From NCBI GenBank assembly GCA_029562645.1, contig JAKQUI010000069.1:62001-126000 (forward strand): DNA of 64,000 nt, given 5' to 3'. Every line of letters begins with the position of its first letter. The first letter of the stretch is position 1. Positions 50,677 through 58,964 of this stretch are shown in pieces. The DNA comes from Spirochaetota bacterium (lineage in GTDB: Bacteria > Spirochaetota > UBA4802 > JAKQUI01). The notes under the pieces are model-generated. The model had not been told where the DNA came from, ran no database searches, and saw only the letters and a list, made by a program, of their open reading frames with translations. The position numbers and the translations under genes were made by a program.

Positions 50677-51207
50677 CTATGCGGCCTTTTTGCACTTTTC
50701 GTATTCGTCCTTGCACGAGGAGGTGCACTTCTTGTCGCCCTTCTTGCAGGCTTTCTTGCAGGCGGCATTATCGGCCTTGCACTTCTTGGCCTTTTCCTTG
50801 GCGAGCTTCTTTTCTTCTTTCTTCTTGTCCTTTTCGGCCTTTTTGTCGTCTTTCTTCTTGTCTTTGTCGGATTTTTTGTCGTCCTTCTTCTTGTCCGTAT
50901 CGGCGTCCTTGTCTTTGCCCTTTTTCTTCTTGTCCTTCGCTTTGTCCGCTACGGCGTCCTTGCCGGCGTCATCGCCCTTCTCGACCTTCTTGCCCTTCGA
51001 GCTCTTGGAATCGTCCCGCTTGCCTTTCTTTTGGCACTGGGCGGACTTGGCGGAGTCGACGGTCACCTTGCCGTCCTTGTGGTAATGATATTCGCCCTTC
51101 GAGTAATCGCAATGGCCGCCGTCCTTGTCCGTCCTTCCGCCGTGCGCGAACACCATCTGCACCAGCGCGAACATGCATACAACCGATAATGCAACAATGC
51201 GTTTCAT
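50677..51207 (-). CDS. Secreted YHYH-motif protein with long Lys/Asp repeat tail
   Basis: 176 residues: a signal peptide (about 1-21, MKRIVALSVVCMFALVQMVFA), then HGGRTDKDGGHCDYSKGEYHYHKDGK, a small His/Cys-rich motif as in YHYH proteins that probably binds metal, then about 100 residues of KKDDKK-type low complexity, and a Cys-rich end (CKADNAACKKACKKGDKKCTSSCKDEYEKC) with six cysteines. The charged middle may be a flexible spacer. Function unknown; periplasmic or secreted. Confidence 0.7.
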   Translation of the reverse strand: MKRIVALSVVCMFALVQMVFAHGGRTDKDGGHCDYSKGEYHYHKDGKVTVDSAKSAQCQKKGKRDDSKSSKGKKVEKGDDAGKDAVADKAKDKKKKGKDKDADTDKKKDDKKSDKDKKKDDKKAEKDKKKEEKKLAKEKAKKCKADNAACKKACKKGDKKCTSSCKDEYEKCKKAA

Positions 51208-51281
51208 ATGACAGATCTCCTATGGAATGATTTTGCGTATCATAGGGACCCGCACGGGCCCCGTCAACACAAATATTGCGA

Positions 51282-52592
51282 CTACACACGCCCCGAGCGC
51301 ATGTCCACGATGCGGTTCACCTTCCCGCCGCCCGCACTCCGGAGACTGTCCTGCTCCACCAGGGTGATGTGGGGAGCGATCCCCAGATCGGCCTCGAACG
51401 ACCGCGCGATTTTATTCTTGAGCTCCAGCATCTTCTTGAGCTCGTCGTTGAATATGCCCTCGGATATCTCGATTTTGATCTCGAGGACGTCCTCGCCGTT
51501 CTCAGCGCGCACGATGGCCTGATAGTTGGGACGGGCCCCCTCGACCCGAAGGAGGATCTCCTCGATCTGCCGCGGGACGATCTTCACGCCCCGGACGATG
51601 ATCATGTCGTCGATCCGCCGCGAAACGCGGCTCATGCGCGCGAAGGTCCGACCGCATTCGCAGGTCCCGCCCGTGAGCGTCCCCAGATCGCCCGTGCGGT
51701 ATCGGATCAGGGGCACGCCCTCCTTCGTGATGGTGGTGAACACCAGCTCGCCCTCGGCCCCGTATCCGAGCGGCGCGCCCGTGGCCGGGTCTATCACCTC
51801 GACGATGAAGTGGTCCTCGTTCACGTGAAGCCCGCACTTGTGCGCGCATTCCCCCGACACGCCGGGCCCCATGATCTCGCTCAAGCCGTAGCTGTCGTAG
51901 GCGTCCAGACGCAGCTCGTCCTCGATCCGCGCGCGGATCGCATCGCTCCAGGGCTCCGCGCCGAAGATGCCCACACGGAGATTGAGCGACTCCGGATGGA
52001 TGCCCATTTCCCTGAGGTTCGACGCAATGGTAATGGCGAAGCTCGGCGTGGACAAAAGCGCCGAGGTCTTGTAGTCCTTCATGATGTACAGCTGCTTCTG
52101 GATATTGCCGCTCGCAGAGGACGGGATCACGGAGGCCCCGATGCGTTCGGCGCCGTAATGGAACCCCAGGCCGCCGGTAAAGAGGCTGTACTCGAAGGCG
52201 ATCTGCACGAAGTCGTGCTCGGTGATCCCGGCGGCCGTGAGCACGCGCGCGGTGAGCGCCGACCAGTGCTGGATGTCGTTCTTCGTGTATCCCACCACGA
52301 TGGGCCGCCCGGTAGTCCCCGACGAGGAGTGGATGCGGACGATGTCTTTCAGCGGCACCGCGAACATGTCGTAGGGATAGCTGGCGTGCAGGTCCTCCTT
52401 CGTGGTGAACGGCAACTCCTTGAGGTCGCCCACCGAACGAATCTTCCCGATATCAACCCCGGCGGCATCGAAGCCCTTCCGGTAGAACGCCACATTCCGG
52501 TACACCCGGTTGAGCGTCATCTGCAAGCGCTCGATCTGGAGCTGCTCCAGCTCGTCGCGCGGCATGGTTTCGCATGATTGCTGGTAGATCAT
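51282..52592 (-). CDS. paaK: Phenylacetate-CoA ligase family enzyme
   Basis: 436 residues. It has the PaaK layout: LQMTLNRVYRNVAFYRKGFDAAGVD, the AMP-binding SSSGTTGRPIVVGYTK, DSYGLSEIMGPGVSGEC, VPLIRYRTGDLG and the C-terminal RRIDDMIIVRGVKIVPRQIEEIL. It joins CoA to phenylacetate or related aryl acids. It is the last gene of the importer operon and overlaps the livF stop by 4 bp, so the substrate brought in by the transporter could be an aromatic acid rather than an amino acid. Many anaerobes have this pairing, often with indolepyruvate oxidoreductase, which is absent here. Confidence 0.93.
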   Translation of the reverse strand: MIYQQSCETMPRDELEQLQIERLQMTLNRVYRNVAFYRKGFDAAGVDIGKIRSVGDLKELPFTTKEDLHASYPYDMFAVPLKDIVRIHSSSGTTGRPIVVGYTKNDIQHWSALTARVLTAAGITEHDFVQIAFEYSLFTGGLGFHYGAERIGASVIPSSASGNIQKQLYIMKDYKTSALLSTPSFAITIASNLREMGIHPESLNLRVGIFGAEPWSDAIRARIEDELRLDAYDSYGLSEIMGPGVSGECAHKCGLHVNEDHFIVEVIDPATGAPLGYGAEGELVFTTITKEGVPLIRYRTGDLGTLTGGTCECGRTFARMSRVSRRIDDMIIVRGVKIVPRQIEEILLRVEGARPNYQAIVRAENGEDVLEIKIEISEGIFNDELKKMLELKNKIARSFEADLGIAPHITLVEQDSLRSAGGGKVNRIVDMRSGRV

Positions 52593-53347
52593 TGGCGTTC
52601 CCCCTGTTCCCCGAGATCGGCGATGCTTTTGTATTCCTTGCCGAGGTAGGCGCGCTGCACGTCCTTGTTGTTCAACAGCTCGGCGGCGCTCTCCTCCAGG
52701 ATGATCTGGCCCGTCTCCATCACATAGCCTCGGTCGGCGATGCGGAGGGCGGCCTTGGCGTTCTGCTCGACCAGGAGAATTGTCTTGCCCATGTCGCGAA
52801 GGCGCGCCAGGACCTCGAAGATCGTTTTCACGATGATGGGCGCGAGGCCCATCGACGGCTCGTCCAGCATGATGAGGCGCGGGCCCGCCATGAGCGCGCG
52901 GCCGATGGCGAGCATCTGCTGCTCGCCGCCGGAGAGGGTGCCCGCGAGTTGCCCGGAGCGCTCTTCGAGCCGGGGAAAGAGCCGATAGACATCGCCCAGC
53001 TCGCGGCGGTACTCCTCGCGCGGAAGCGAGCGACGGCGCGAGTACGATCCGAGGAAGAGGTTCTCCTCCACCGTAAGCGTGCCGAACACCTGGCGCCCCT
53101 CCGGCACGAGCACGCAGCCCATGCCCACGATCCGCTCGGCCGGCAGCGCGGTGATCGAGGTTTTATCGAAACTGATCTCGCCCTCGCGGGGACGGACAAG
53201 GCCCGCGAGCGTCTGGAGCAATGTCGTCTTTCCCGCACCGTTCGCGCCGATGATGGTCACGATCTCGCCGGGATTCACGTGCAACGAGGCCCCCTTGATC
53301 ACCAGCAGGTTCTCGTAGCCCGCGTGCAGGTTCCTGATCCGCAGCAT
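52589..53347 (-). CDS. livF: ABC transporter ATP-binding protein LivF
   Basis: 252 residues. Walker A GANGAGKTT, ABC signature LSGGEQQMLAIGRALM, Walker B LIMLDEPSMGLAP and an H-loop region (ILLVEQNAKAALRIADRGYVMETG) place it in the LivF subgroup of branched-chain amino acid importers. It powers import together with LivG. It overlaps livG by one base and paaK by 4 bp. Confidence 0.94.
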   Translation of the reverse strand: MLRIRNLHAGYENLLVIKGASLHVNPGEIVTIIGANGAGKTTLLQTLAGLVRPREGEISFDKTSITALPAERIVGMGCVLVPEGRQVFGTLTVEENLFLGSYSRRRSLPREEYRRELGDVYRLFPRLEERSGQLAGTLSGGEQQMLAIGRALMAGPRLIMLDEPSMGLAPIIVKTIFEVLARLRDMGKTILLVEQNAKAALRIADRGYVMETGQIILEESAAELLNNKDVQRAYLGKEYKSIADLGEQGERQ

Positions 53348-54105
53348 CAGTCCTCCCCCAGGTACACCGCGATCACGTCCCGGTTGCGCTGGATCTCGGC
53401 CGGCGTTCCCTCGGCGATCTTCTTCCCGGAACTCAAGACCGCGATATGGTCGGAGATGTCCATGATGAGCGACATGTCATGTTCGATGATGAGCACGGTG
53501 ATCCCGCGCGCGCGGATGTCGGCGATGAGCCGCGCGATCTCGTCGGTCTCGTGCATGTTGAGCCCCGCGGCGGGCTCGTCGAGCAGGAGGAGCGTCGGCT
53601 CGGTCGCGAGCGCGCGGGCGAACTCCACGATCCGCTGCTTGCCGAAGGCCAGGCTCACGGCGTCTGCGTCGGCGAGGTCGGCGATGCCCAGCGTGTCCAG
53701 TATCTCGAGCGAGCGCTGCCGGATCGACCGCTCCTCCCGCCAGGTGTGCGGCAGATTGAGGAGCGCGGCGCCGAACCCCGCGCGACTGCGGACATGGCGT
53801 CCCAGCATTACGTTCTCCAGCACGGACATGTGCCGAAACAGCTTCACGTTCTGGAAGGTGCGCGCGATCCCCTTGCGGGCGATTTTGTACGGCGGGAGCG
53901 ACTGCAGGGGATCCCCGTTCAATCTGATGGCGCCGCTGTCGGGCGCAAGACTTCCCGCGATAAGATTAAACAGCGTCGTCTTGCCCGCGCCGTTTGGCCC
54001 GATGACCGCGTGAATGCTGTGTTCGCGCACGGCGAAGCTCACATCGCTCACCGCCTGCAGGCCGCCGAAGGCCCGACTGAGGTTCTCCACGGCAAAAAAG
54101 CTCAT
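53347..54105 (-). CDS. livG: ABC transporter ATP-binding protein LivG
   Basis: 252 residues from the ATG at 54105, overlapping livM by 4 bp. Walker A GPNGAGKTT, IARTFQNVKLFRHMSVLENVMLG (the LivG-specific loop), a signature reading LAFGKQRIVEFARAL in place of the usual LS(Y/G)GQQR, and Walker B LLLLDEPAAGLNMHE. A longer out-of-frame reading that joins its frame to the livM region is a shadow. ATPase subunit of the importer. Confidence 0.94.
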   Translation of the reverse strand: MSFFAVENLSRAFGGLQAVSDVSFAVREHSIHAVIGPNGAGKTTLFNLIAGSLAPDSGAIRLNGDPLQSLPPYKIARKGIARTFQNVKLFRHMSVLENVMLGRHVRSRAGFGAALLNLPHTWREERSIRQRSLEILDTLGIADLADADAVSLAFGKQRIVEFARALATEPTLLLLDEPAAGLNMHETDEIARLIADIRARGITVLIIEHDMSLIMDISDHIAVLSSGKKIAEGTPAEIQRNRDVIAVYLGED

Positions 54106-55094
54106 CGGCGCCCCCGGATGCGCGCCACAAGCGAGCGCGCGAGCGAGCGCAGGTCGTCCAGCGTCTTTCGCTGCAAAATCCCATCGGGATAAAACAACAT
54201 AATGATTATGAGGATGGCGCCGAAGAAGATATCGTCGTAGGTGCCGAAGTACCCCCGAAGCGAAAGGTAGTTGAGGACGATCCCCATCACCAGCGCCCCC
54301 CAGATGTTCGCCATGCCGCCCACCGCCACGATCGCGACATAGCGCACCGACTTCATCACTCCCGCCTCGGAGGGCCCGATGCCGCCGGTATAGTGCGTGA
54401 GGAACACGCCCCCCACCGCCGCGAACACCGCGCTCAGGACGAAGATGGCGAGCTTGTAGCCGGCGGTGTTCACGCCCATCGCGTTCGCCGCCTCCTCGCT
54501 GCCGTGGATCGAACGGAGCGCCCTCCCCACGCGGGAATTGATGAGATTGATGAGCAGGATGATGGCCAGCGTCACCAGGAACCAGGCGATGTAGTAATTC
54601 TCCACCCGCGACGCCGCCCCGCCCGTGACCGTGAGTCCCGGAAGGAGCGTAAAGCCGGGCACGTCGGAGATGCCGTCCGCCTCGCCAAAGACGCCCGTAC
54701 CCAGGACAATCCGGTAAACGATTACGCCGAAACTGAGCGTCGCCATCGCGAGATAGTGCCCCTTGAGCTTGAGGATTGGGATGCCGATGAGGAAGGCGAT
54801 CACGACTGTAATGGCCACGGCGACGGCAAGCGACAGCCACGGCGAGAGCCGGAACGCCCCCGTGGTGAGCACCGCGGCGGTGTACCCGCCGATGGCGAAG
54901 AAGGCCGCATGGCCGATGGAGATCTGCCCGGCGTACCCCATGAGCACCGACAGGCCGATGATGACCAGCGCGTAGTACGCCGACATCGTGAGCTGCGTGA
55001 GAAGATAGTCCTGCCCGGTGAGCACGACCGCAAGCTGGAAGGCGACCACGACGGCGACAAGGATGCCGGCCGGGATGTACTGTCGTATGTTCAT
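54102..55094 (-). CDS. livM: Branched-chain-type ABC transporter permease LivM
   Basis: 330 residues, about nine to ten membrane spans. The family motif region GYAGQISIGHAAFFAIGGYTAAVL and the LKLKGHYLAMATLSFGVIVYRIV segment are typical of LivM. RVGRALRSIHGSEEAANAMGVN is the coupling loop that contacts the ATPases. It is separated from livH by 186 bp, an unusually wide gap for this operon. Confidence 0.94.
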   Translation of the reverse strand: MNIRQYIPAGILVAVVVAFQLAVVLTGQDYLLTQLTMSAYYALVIIGLSVLMGYAGQISIGHAAFFAIGGYTAAVLTTGAFRLSPWLSLAVAVAITVVIAFLIGIPILKLKGHYLAMATLSFGVIVYRIVLGTGVFGEADGISDVPGFTLLPGLTVTGGAASRVENYYIAWFLVTLAIILLINLINSRVGRALRSIHGSEEAANAMGVNTAGYKLAIFVLSAVFAAVGGVFLTHYTGGIGPSEAGVMKSVRYVAIVAVGGMANIWGALVMGIVLNYLSLRGYFGTYDDIFFGAILIIIMLFYPDGILQRKTLDDLRSLARSLVARIRGRR

Positions 55095-55280
55095 CGTTGA
55101 TAGAAATCCGCCCCGACACCGGAACCACTGCCGCCATCGAGCGCGCGACCCGGCAGACGGTCATGTCGATACGGCGAGCGCGATCCGCCGTCGAAACGCG
55201 AGGCGCACGATGGCGCCGTGTGCGACGGCGCGCGCATGAGTCTCTGTCGCATGATGCGGATCATCCGGTGAAAATGCCTC

Positions 55281-56171
55281 CTAGAATTCCTTGAGGGCGC
55301 TCACCTCTTGCTTCCCGAACAGGCCGCTCGGCCGGAAGAACATGATAAGAAGCAAGATGGCGATGGCGATGGCGTCCTTGTAGGCGAGCGGCATCACGCT
55401 GATGCTGAACTCCTCGAGGATGCCCACGATGAGCCCGCCGATGATGGCGCCGGTCGAGTTCCCCAGCCCGCCAAGGATCGCGACCGTAAACCCCTTGATG
55501 GCCAGCGACGTCCCGCAATCGTACTGCGTCTGGGTGATGGGCGACATTACGCAGCCGGCGAGCGCCCCGATGGCCGCGCTGAGGACAAAGGACATCGTGA
55601 CCATGTTCTTCGTGTTGATGCCGCACAGGCGCGCGGCGACCGGATTGGCCGAACAGGCGCGCATGGAGCGGCCCATCACCGAATACTTGAAAAACACGTT
55701 GAGCAGCACGACCATCGTCGCGCAGATGCCGAGCACCCACAGCGCCTGCGGCGAAATGTAGGCCCCGAGAATGTTGATGGATGATATCTCGTCGCCGGTG
55801 AAATACGGCAGGGAGCGGACCTTCTCGTCCCACACGTGCAGGGCCACCTCGCGGATGATAATGGACAGCCCGATGGTCACAATGATCATGTTCAGGACCG
55901 TGGGTTTTTTAAGGTTTCTGATGAAGACGAAGTCGATGAGCACCCCCACCGCGACGGTCACGGCGATCCCGATCGCGATGGCCAGCGGCAGCGGCACCAG
56001 GCGCGAGAAGGTGACCGCGGTCATCGCGCCCACCATGAGAAACTCCCCCTGGGCGAAGTTGATGATGCCCGTGGTGTTGTAGATGATGTTAAACCCGATC
56101 GCGACGATCGCGTAAATGCTCCCGATCGTGATCCCCGCGAGAAGGTACTGCAAAACATGCTCGAAGGTCAT
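55281..56171 (-). CDS. livH: Branched-chain-type ABC transporter permease LivH
   Basis: 296 residues, about eight membrane spans. It shows GITIGSIYAIVAIGFNIIYNTTGIINFAQGEFLMVGAM, the LivH N-terminal motif, and YSVMGRSMRACSANPVAARLCGIN, the coupling loop. The GGLGNSTGAIIGGLIVGILEEF segment is also conserved. With LivM it makes the membrane channel. A pair of hairpins stands between the binding-protein gene and this one. Confidence 0.94.
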   Translation of the reverse strand: MTFEHVLQYLLAGITIGSIYAIVAIGFNIIYNTTGIINFAQGEFLMVGAMTAVTFSRLVPLPLAIAIGIAVTVAVGVLIDFVFIRNLKKPTVLNMIIVTIGLSIIIREVALHVWDEKVRSLPYFTGDEISSINILGAYISPQALWVLGICATMVVLLNVFFKYSVMGRSMRACSANPVAARLCGINTKNMVTMSFVLSAAIGALAGCVMSPITQTQYDCGTSLAIKGFTVAILGGLGNSTGAIIGGLIVGILEEFSISVMPLAYKDAIAIAILLLIMFFRPSGLFGKQEVSALKEF

Positions 56172-56189
56172 GGATGCCCGCCGTGAACT

Positions 56190-56250
56190 GCCCTCTCGGA
56201 ACGGGAGGGCGAATGGAGTGCGCCGCCTCCCCCGTCTCAGGGAGAGGCGG
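56190..56250 (-). promoter_or_regulatory. Two hairpins between livK and livH
   Basis: GCCCTCTC/GGGAGGGC (56190-56210) and CCGCCTCCC/GGGAGAGGCGG (56223-56250) lie in the 90-bp gap after the binding-protein gene. No U-run follows, so they more likely protect the livK mRNA end or reduce read-through than fully stop it. This would make more binding protein than permease, which is common in such operons. Confidence 0.45.
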
Positions 56251-56261
56251 ACGCCGGTGCG

Positions 56262-57416
56262 CTACTTCTTGTACAGTACGAACTTCCCGTCCTTGACCGT
56301 CAGCATCTCGAACGCGTTGATGTCGAGACCGCAGTGATCGGTGGCCGAAAATTTGAAAATCCCGGCCGTTCCCGCGAACCCCTTGAGATTCTCGATCGCC
56401 TCGCGGACCTTGTCGGTTTCAGCGACGCCCGCCTTCTTGATGCCCTCGAAGAGGATCGTTATGGCGTCGTAGGCGTGGCCGCCGAAGGTGCTCACCTCTT
56501 CGTTATACTTCGACTCGTAGTCCTTCTTGTACTTCACGAGAAGCGCCTTCTGGGGATGATTGTCCGGAAGCTGGTCGGCGACAAGCAGCCGCCCGCAGGG
56601 GAAGATAATGCCCTCGCCCGCCTTGCCGGCCTCTTTCACGTACTTGATGTTCCCGAAACCATGGCTCTGAAAGAGCGGTACGTTCATGTTGAGCTGCTTC
56701 ATGTTCTTGGGGACGATGGACTGCGCGGGAACGATGGACCAGTTGACCACCGCCTGCACCTTCTTGGCCGCGAGCTTGGTGAGCACGCCCGTGAGGTCGG
56801 TCGCCTTGCTGTCGTACTCCTCGCTGGCGAGGATGGTGATGCCCTTCTTGGGGGCCAGCTTCTTGAGCTGGTCGCGCCCGGCGATCCCGAACCCGCCGTT
56901 GTCGTTGATGATGCCGATCTTCGTGATGCCCATCTGCTTCATCGTGTCGAAGATCTTCTCGGCCGCCTGGCTGTCGTTTTGCGGCGACTTGAAGACATAC
57001 TTCGCAACCGGGTTCACGATCACCTCGGCCGCTGCGCAGGAGATGAGGATCACCTTCGCGTTGTCGCAGATGCTCTTGATCTTCATGGTCTCGCCGCTGG
57101 TGGACGGCCCGACGATGGCCAGCACCTTCTCCTCCTCGATGAGCTGTTTCGCGAACGAAACGGCCTTCTCGGGGCTGGACCCGGTGTCCTTGATGATCAG
57201 CTCGATCTTCTTCCCGTTGATGCCACCGGCCGCATTGATCTCGTCGACAAGCATTTTCGCGGTGTTCGCCTCGGGCGCCCCGAGGAACGACGCGCCGCCG
57301 GTTACGGCGAAGAGCGCGCCGATTTTGATGACGTTCTCGCTCTGCTTTTTGCATGTTACCGAGAACAGCGCGAGCGCGCCCGCAAGACAAATCGTACATA
57401 ATTTCCGAAAAGCCAT
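56262..57416 (-). CDS. livK: ABC transporter substrate-binding lipoprotein (LivK/LivJ family)
   Basis: 384 residues. Signal with lipobox ending SVTC (MAFRKLCTICLAGALALFSVTC), then the type I periplasmic binding fold: VIKIGALFAVTGGASFLGAPEANTAKMLVDEINAAGGINGKKIELIIKD, VLAIVGPSTSGETMK and TFGGHAYDAITILFEGIKKAG. The specificity cannot be read from motifs; the paaK gene in the operon suggests an aromatic acid. First gene of the six-gene operon, behind GGAGGAG. A 13-bp palindrome lies about 50 bp upstream. Confidence 0.93.
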   Translation of the reverse strand: MAFRKLCTICLAGALALFSVTCKKQSENVIKIGALFAVTGGASFLGAPEANTAKMLVDEINAAGGINGKKIELIIKDTGSSPEKAVSFAKQLIEEEKVLAIVGPSTSGETMKIKSICDNAKVILISCAAAEVIVNPVAKYVFKSPQNDSQAAEKIFDTMKQMGITKIGIINDNGGFGIAGRDQLKKLAPKKGITILASEEYDSKATDLTGVLTKLAAKKVQAVVNWSIVPAQSIVPKNMKQLNMNVPLFQSHGFGNIKYVKEAGKAGEGIIFPCGRLLVADQLPDNHPQKALLVKYKKDYESKYNEEVSTFGGHAYDAITILFEGIKKAGVAETDKVREAIENLKGFAGTAGIFKFSATDHCGLDINAFEMLTVKDGKFVLYKK

Positions 57417-57460
57417 GGCTCCTCCTGAGTGAATGATGCGATGTCAGTTTTGCAAGCCAA

Positions 57461-57473
57461 AACCGATTCGGTT
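57461..57473 (-). promoter_or_regulatory. Palindromic operator-like site upstream of livK
   Basis: AACCGATTCGGTT is a perfect inverted repeat (6-bp arms, one central base) 45-57 bp before the livK ATG. On the minus strand a TTGACG (57483-57478) stands just upstream, so the palindrome lies within the likely promoter spacer, where a repressor would block transcription. Confidence 0.45.
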
Positions 57474-57557
57474 GCATCCGTCAAGAACTAACCGGGCTGA
57501 ACGGCGTTTTTTTTGTCCGAAAGGCTGTGCGGAGCAGCGGTACGGCGCGCGGCGGCG

Positions 57558-58070
57558 TTAGATGGCCGCCGCCTCGCGGTATCCGCCGTACCACTTCATC
57601 TCGTCGTAGGTAAAGGCGTCGGTGATGTTGAGGTTGATGAAATAATCCTTGAGGATCTTCAGATGAACGATCTCCTCGTACTCCCTGAAGCTCAGTTCGT
57701 CCTTCCGATTGATGTAGTCCTGGTAGTTGTTCTCCACCCACTCGAAGAAATCGATCCCCTTCCCGGTGAAGATGATATGGCTCGAGATCACGTCGAACTT
57801 CACCGTGTCGACGGCCTGGCGGAATTCCTCGTCCGATTTCCCGAGCAGCTGAAAACCGATTTCGGTCTGGAAATAGTCTCCCCAGGTCGTGACCGTGGGC
57901 GTAGCCCCGTATTTCTCGGTAAGCGACGCAACGGTCCGTCCGTCGAGGTACTGGCGCCCGGCGATCCGATCGACGAACTCCTTGATCTCGACCAGACAGC
58001 GGATCTGGAATATATTGAGCGTTCCATTGTTGATATAGGGTACGAATTCATTGTTCAGGATGCATTTCAT
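57558..58070 (-). CDS. Hypothetical protein (170 aa)
   Basis: 170 residues, cytosolic, acidic and rich in aromatic residues (NEFVPYINNGTLNIFQIRCLVEIKEFVDRIAGRQY, TWGDYFQTEIGFQLLG, FFEWVENNYQDYINRKDELSFREYEEIVHLKILKDYF). It has a well-folded look and a proper start, but I recognise no family. It stands alone between the liv operon and the flagellar operon. Confidence 0.7.
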   Translation of the reverse strand: MKCILNNEFVPYINNGTLNIFQIRCLVEIKEFVDRIAGRQYLDGRTVASLTEKYGATPTVTTWGDYFQTEIGFQLLGKSDEEFRQAVDTVKFDVISSHIIFTGKGIDFFEWVENNYQDYINRKDELSFREYEEIVHLKILKDYFINLNITDAFTYDEMKWYGGYREAAAI

Positions 58071-58170
58071 GGCGCTTCTCCCTGTTGCCGATGAGGCTCA
58101 TCGCTCGTCCCTACTAGTTTCGGCCATGCGCTGGCATCCCTTGAGGTTTTTGCATCGGATCGGTCGGTTG

Positions 58171-58201
58171 AAAAAAAAGAAAGCCGGGCGTTCGGCCCGG
58201 C
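58171..58201 (-). terminator. Terminator of the flagellar operon
   Basis: On the minus strand a GCCGGGC/GCCCGGC-type 7-bp stem with a 5-base loop is followed by CTTTCTTTTTTTT, a strong intrinsic terminator. It lies about 155 bp after the flbB stop, the last flagellar gene in the window. Confidence 0.75.
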
Positions 58202-58356
58202 CATGAAGGGGGTATCAATTCAATCGGAGTAGTAGAAGATGAATCATCTTCCCAGCGGTTGTCGAACACAAACTGGAGGAGCTTACGGCGAGCGACCACT
58301 GTTGATAGGTAAGTAGCTCCAATCGGAAAAAGGTTACACCGTTTCGAAAAAAATCA

Positions 58357-58950
58357 TCACAACTGCGTCATCAGATACATGATGCGGCTGGCCTTGTCCT
58401 TGGGCATGAGCGATATCAGATACGAGCTGATGCTCATCTTGCCGGCCTCGGTCGCGTTAAAGTCGATCTGGCGCAGCACGTCGATGACCAGCGTGTCCTC
58501 CCATCGGATCAGGATCTCGACCGCCTGCTCGGGGGGGATGTTCTCGATCTTCTGGGCGAGGTCCACCACATTGCGCTTGTAGCCGGAATATTGCTTCTTT
58601 TCCTTCTCGATCTTGTTCTTCTCGAGCTCAAGGCCCTTTCTGATCTCCTCGAGCTTCTCGCGGTCCGTATGCAAGGTTTTCTCGGCCTCCTGGATGGCGG
58701 CCTCGCGCTTGTCGAGGTCCTCGACGCGCTCCCCCACCTTGAGCTTTTCCTTCTCGAACTCCTCCCGCTCCACCAGCGACGGCTCGTCGCCCTTGGCGTC
58801 CAACACGGAAACCGCGTCCTTCTTGACGCCGAACATCTTCTTCAGATTGATGAAACCGATATGGTCCAGCCAGAAAAAGCCGATCACCACGATAAACATA
58901 ATTAGCAAGAGAATGTACAGCAGCTTGGCCCTGTCCGATATCGCGCGCAT
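58357..58950 (-). CDS. flbB: FlbB-type flagellar protein (MotE-like, periplasmic collar)
   Basis: 197 residues: a single N-terminal membrane span (LLYILLLIMFIVVIGFFWLDH), a long charged coiled coil (about 58-122, EREEFEKEKLKVGERVEDLDKREAAI...), and a C-terminal domain (IENIPPEQAVEILIRWEDTLVIDVLRQIDFNATEAGKMSISSYLISLMPKDKASRIMYLM) of the MotE/MgtE-N type. In Borrelia FlbB sits right after fliJ and forms the base of the spirochaete collar around the motor. Here it follows the transglycosylase gene by 14 bp. Confidence 0.82.
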   Translation of the reverse strand: MRAISDRAKLLYILLLIMFIVVIGFFWLDHIGFINLKKMFGVKKDAVSVLDAKGDEPSLVEREEFEKEKLKVGERVEDLDKREAAIQEAEKTLHTDREKLEEIRKGLELEKNKIEKEKKQYSGYKRNVVDLAQKIENIPPEQAVEILIRWEDTLVIDVLRQIDFNATEAGKMSISSYLISLMPKDKASRIMYLMTQL

Positions 58951-58964
58951 GATCCCGCCCCCGA

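Noticed and set aside
50780-50960. T/C-rich simple-sequence region
   Set aside because: It codes for the Lys/Asp tail of the YHYH protein on the minus strand; no separate element is needed.
49037-51085. Plus-strand frame of 682 codons over asd and two small genes
   Set aside because: It runs antisense to asd, a certain gene, and to two others; no start site and no domain.
53347-55164. A single 605-codon frame apparently joining LivG to a long N-terminal region
   Set aside because: The N-terminal part is an out-of-frame shadow of livM; livG itself starts at 54105 with a 4-bp overlap, so there is no fusion.
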